42,570 bases of DNA, taken from Clostridia bacterium. GTDB taxonomy: Bacteria; Bacillota; Clostridia; Oscillospirales; Acutalibacteraceae. The stretch lies in contig JAQXZA010000096.1 of NCBI GenBank assembly GCA_029226955.1, positions 1-42,570 of the forward strand. Reading direction: 5' to 3'. Position 1 is the first letter of the stretch; every line of letters starts with the position of its first letter. This document shows positions 41,945-42,570 of this stretch, piece by piece. The notes beneath the pieces were generated by a model. That model saw only the letters and a list, made by a program, of their open reading frames with translations, searched no databases and was not told the DNA's origin. Both the position numbers and the translations under genes were made by a program.

Positions 41945-42570
41945 ATGATTCTCGATTATGTCGGTGTTAAAGAGATTAACGGTTCTCTTATCGTGCTTGA
42001 TGATGTCGAAAATGCCTCTTTTGAGGAAATGGTTGACATTCGTCTTGACAACGGTACTTATCGTCAGGGAAGAATAGTTCAGATTGAAGGCAAGCGTGTT
42101 GTTGTACAGGTTTTTGAAGGCACAAAGTCTATTTCACTTGACAACACAAGGACACGACTGAAATGTCGCCCTATGGAGCTTGCACTTGCACCTGAAATTA
42201 TGGGACGTGTATTCAACGGTGCCGGTGAACCGATTGACGATTTGGGTGCTGTTTATCCCGTTAAAAGAGCAAACATCAACGGCACACCTATGAACCCTGT
42301 TTCACGTATCTATCCGAGAAACTTTATCAATACGGGTATTTCAACCATTGATACGCTTACAACGCTTATACGTGGTCAGAAATTACCTATATTCTCGGGT
42401 TCAGGTATGAAACATAATGAACTTGCCGTTCAGATAGTAAGACAGGCAAAGATTTCGGACGACAACGAAAAATTCGGTATCGTCTTTGCCGCAATGGGCG
42501 TTAAAAATGATGTTGCGGATTATTTCCGCAGAAGCTTTGACGAAAGCGGCGTTCTTTCAAGAGTTGTTAT
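41945..42570 (+). CDS. ntpB: V-type ATPase subunit B (3' end outside window)
   Basis: I translated this myself: 208 complete codons are visible. It opens MILDYVGVKEINGSL and continues with GRVFNGAGEPIDD and the PVSRIYPRNFINTGISTID signature. The P-loop region is the degenerate FSGSGMKHNELA, as expected for the non-catalytic nucleotide-binding subunit that alternates with A. I chose the ATG at 41945 with AAGGAAG upstream; an ATG at 41941 is in another frame. Subunit D presumably follows. Confidence 0.95.
   Translation, partial: MILDYVGVKEINGSLIVLDDVENASFEEMVDIRLDNGTYRQGRIVQIEGKRVVVQVFEGTKSISLDNTRTRLKCRPMELALAPEIMGRVFNGAGEPIDDLGAVYPVKRANINGTPMNPVSRIYPRNFINTGISTIDTLTTLIRGQKLPIFSGSGMKHNELAVQIVRQAKISDDNEKFGIVFAAMGVKNDVADYFRRSFDESGVLSRVV

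Noticed and set aside
1-42570. tRNA or rRNA genes, prophage, insertion sequences, defence islands
   Set aside because: I looked for tRNA-like T-arm words, transposase or integrase motifs and nuclease/methylase clusters and saw none that hold up; the gene content is housekeeping.

Overview
The window is AT-rich Gram-positive DNA. Its sigma-A-type promoters, strong AGGAGG ribosome sites, V-type ATPase operon, A-type flavodiiron protein, DUF6472/DUF6512-type small proteins and UPF0237-UPF0210 pair suggest an anaerobic clostridium, probably Ruminococcus or another Oscillospiraceae member. This is inferred from gene content; I ran no search. There is no rRNA, tRNA, CRISPR array, phage or insertion sequence that I can support. 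Most of the window is conserved housekeeping DNA. The unusual signals are in the spacers.

Layout. (1) 1-11.9 kb, minus strand: CCA-adding enzyme (cut by the window edge), secG, a type IIA topoisomerase pair (A subunit, then B subunit upstream), uvrB, an AAA+/DUF4143 ATPase between two 93-bp direct repeats, a U32 (TrhP-like) protein and a Ham1/RdgB-like NTP pyrophosphatase. (2) 12.3-16.5 kb, plus strand: a PucR/CdaR-type regulator, then ftsE-ftsX and an M23 murein hydrolase in one overlapping operon. (3) 16.6-33.1 kb, minus strand: sbcC-sbcD, a MacB-like ABC exporter with two different permeases, a DUF368 polyprenyl-phosphate transporter with a Cys-rich mini-protein, two small membrane proteins, a GH31 alpha-glucosidase, an AGCS amino-acid symporter, a flavodiiron protein and a PHP phosphatase. 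(4) 33.3-42.6 kb, plus strand: the ACT (UPF0237) and UPF0210 pair, then a V-type ATPase operon G-C-I-K-F-E-A-B that runs off the window.

How genes work together. FtsEX should transmit ATP hydrolysis across the membrane to the M23 enzyme. SbcC and SbcD form one nuclease. The two topoisomerase subunits form one enzyme. The V-ATPase genes encode a complete pump or synthase apart from subunit D, which presumably follows outside the window.

Most interesting spacer signals. There are seven short arrays, each of exactly four 7-bp units, in two sequence classes. They sit at gene ends, and two of them supply the stop codon of a neighbouring gene in the same way. Two inverted 90-bp repeats end in a 15-bp palindrome. 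A probable free-standing small RNA of about 125 nt has its own promoter and terminator (29.09-29.25 kb). A strong intrinsic terminator lies inside the V-ATPase leader and contains an in-frame leader ORF. In three places a terminator U-tract runs straight into the ribosome binding site of the next gene.
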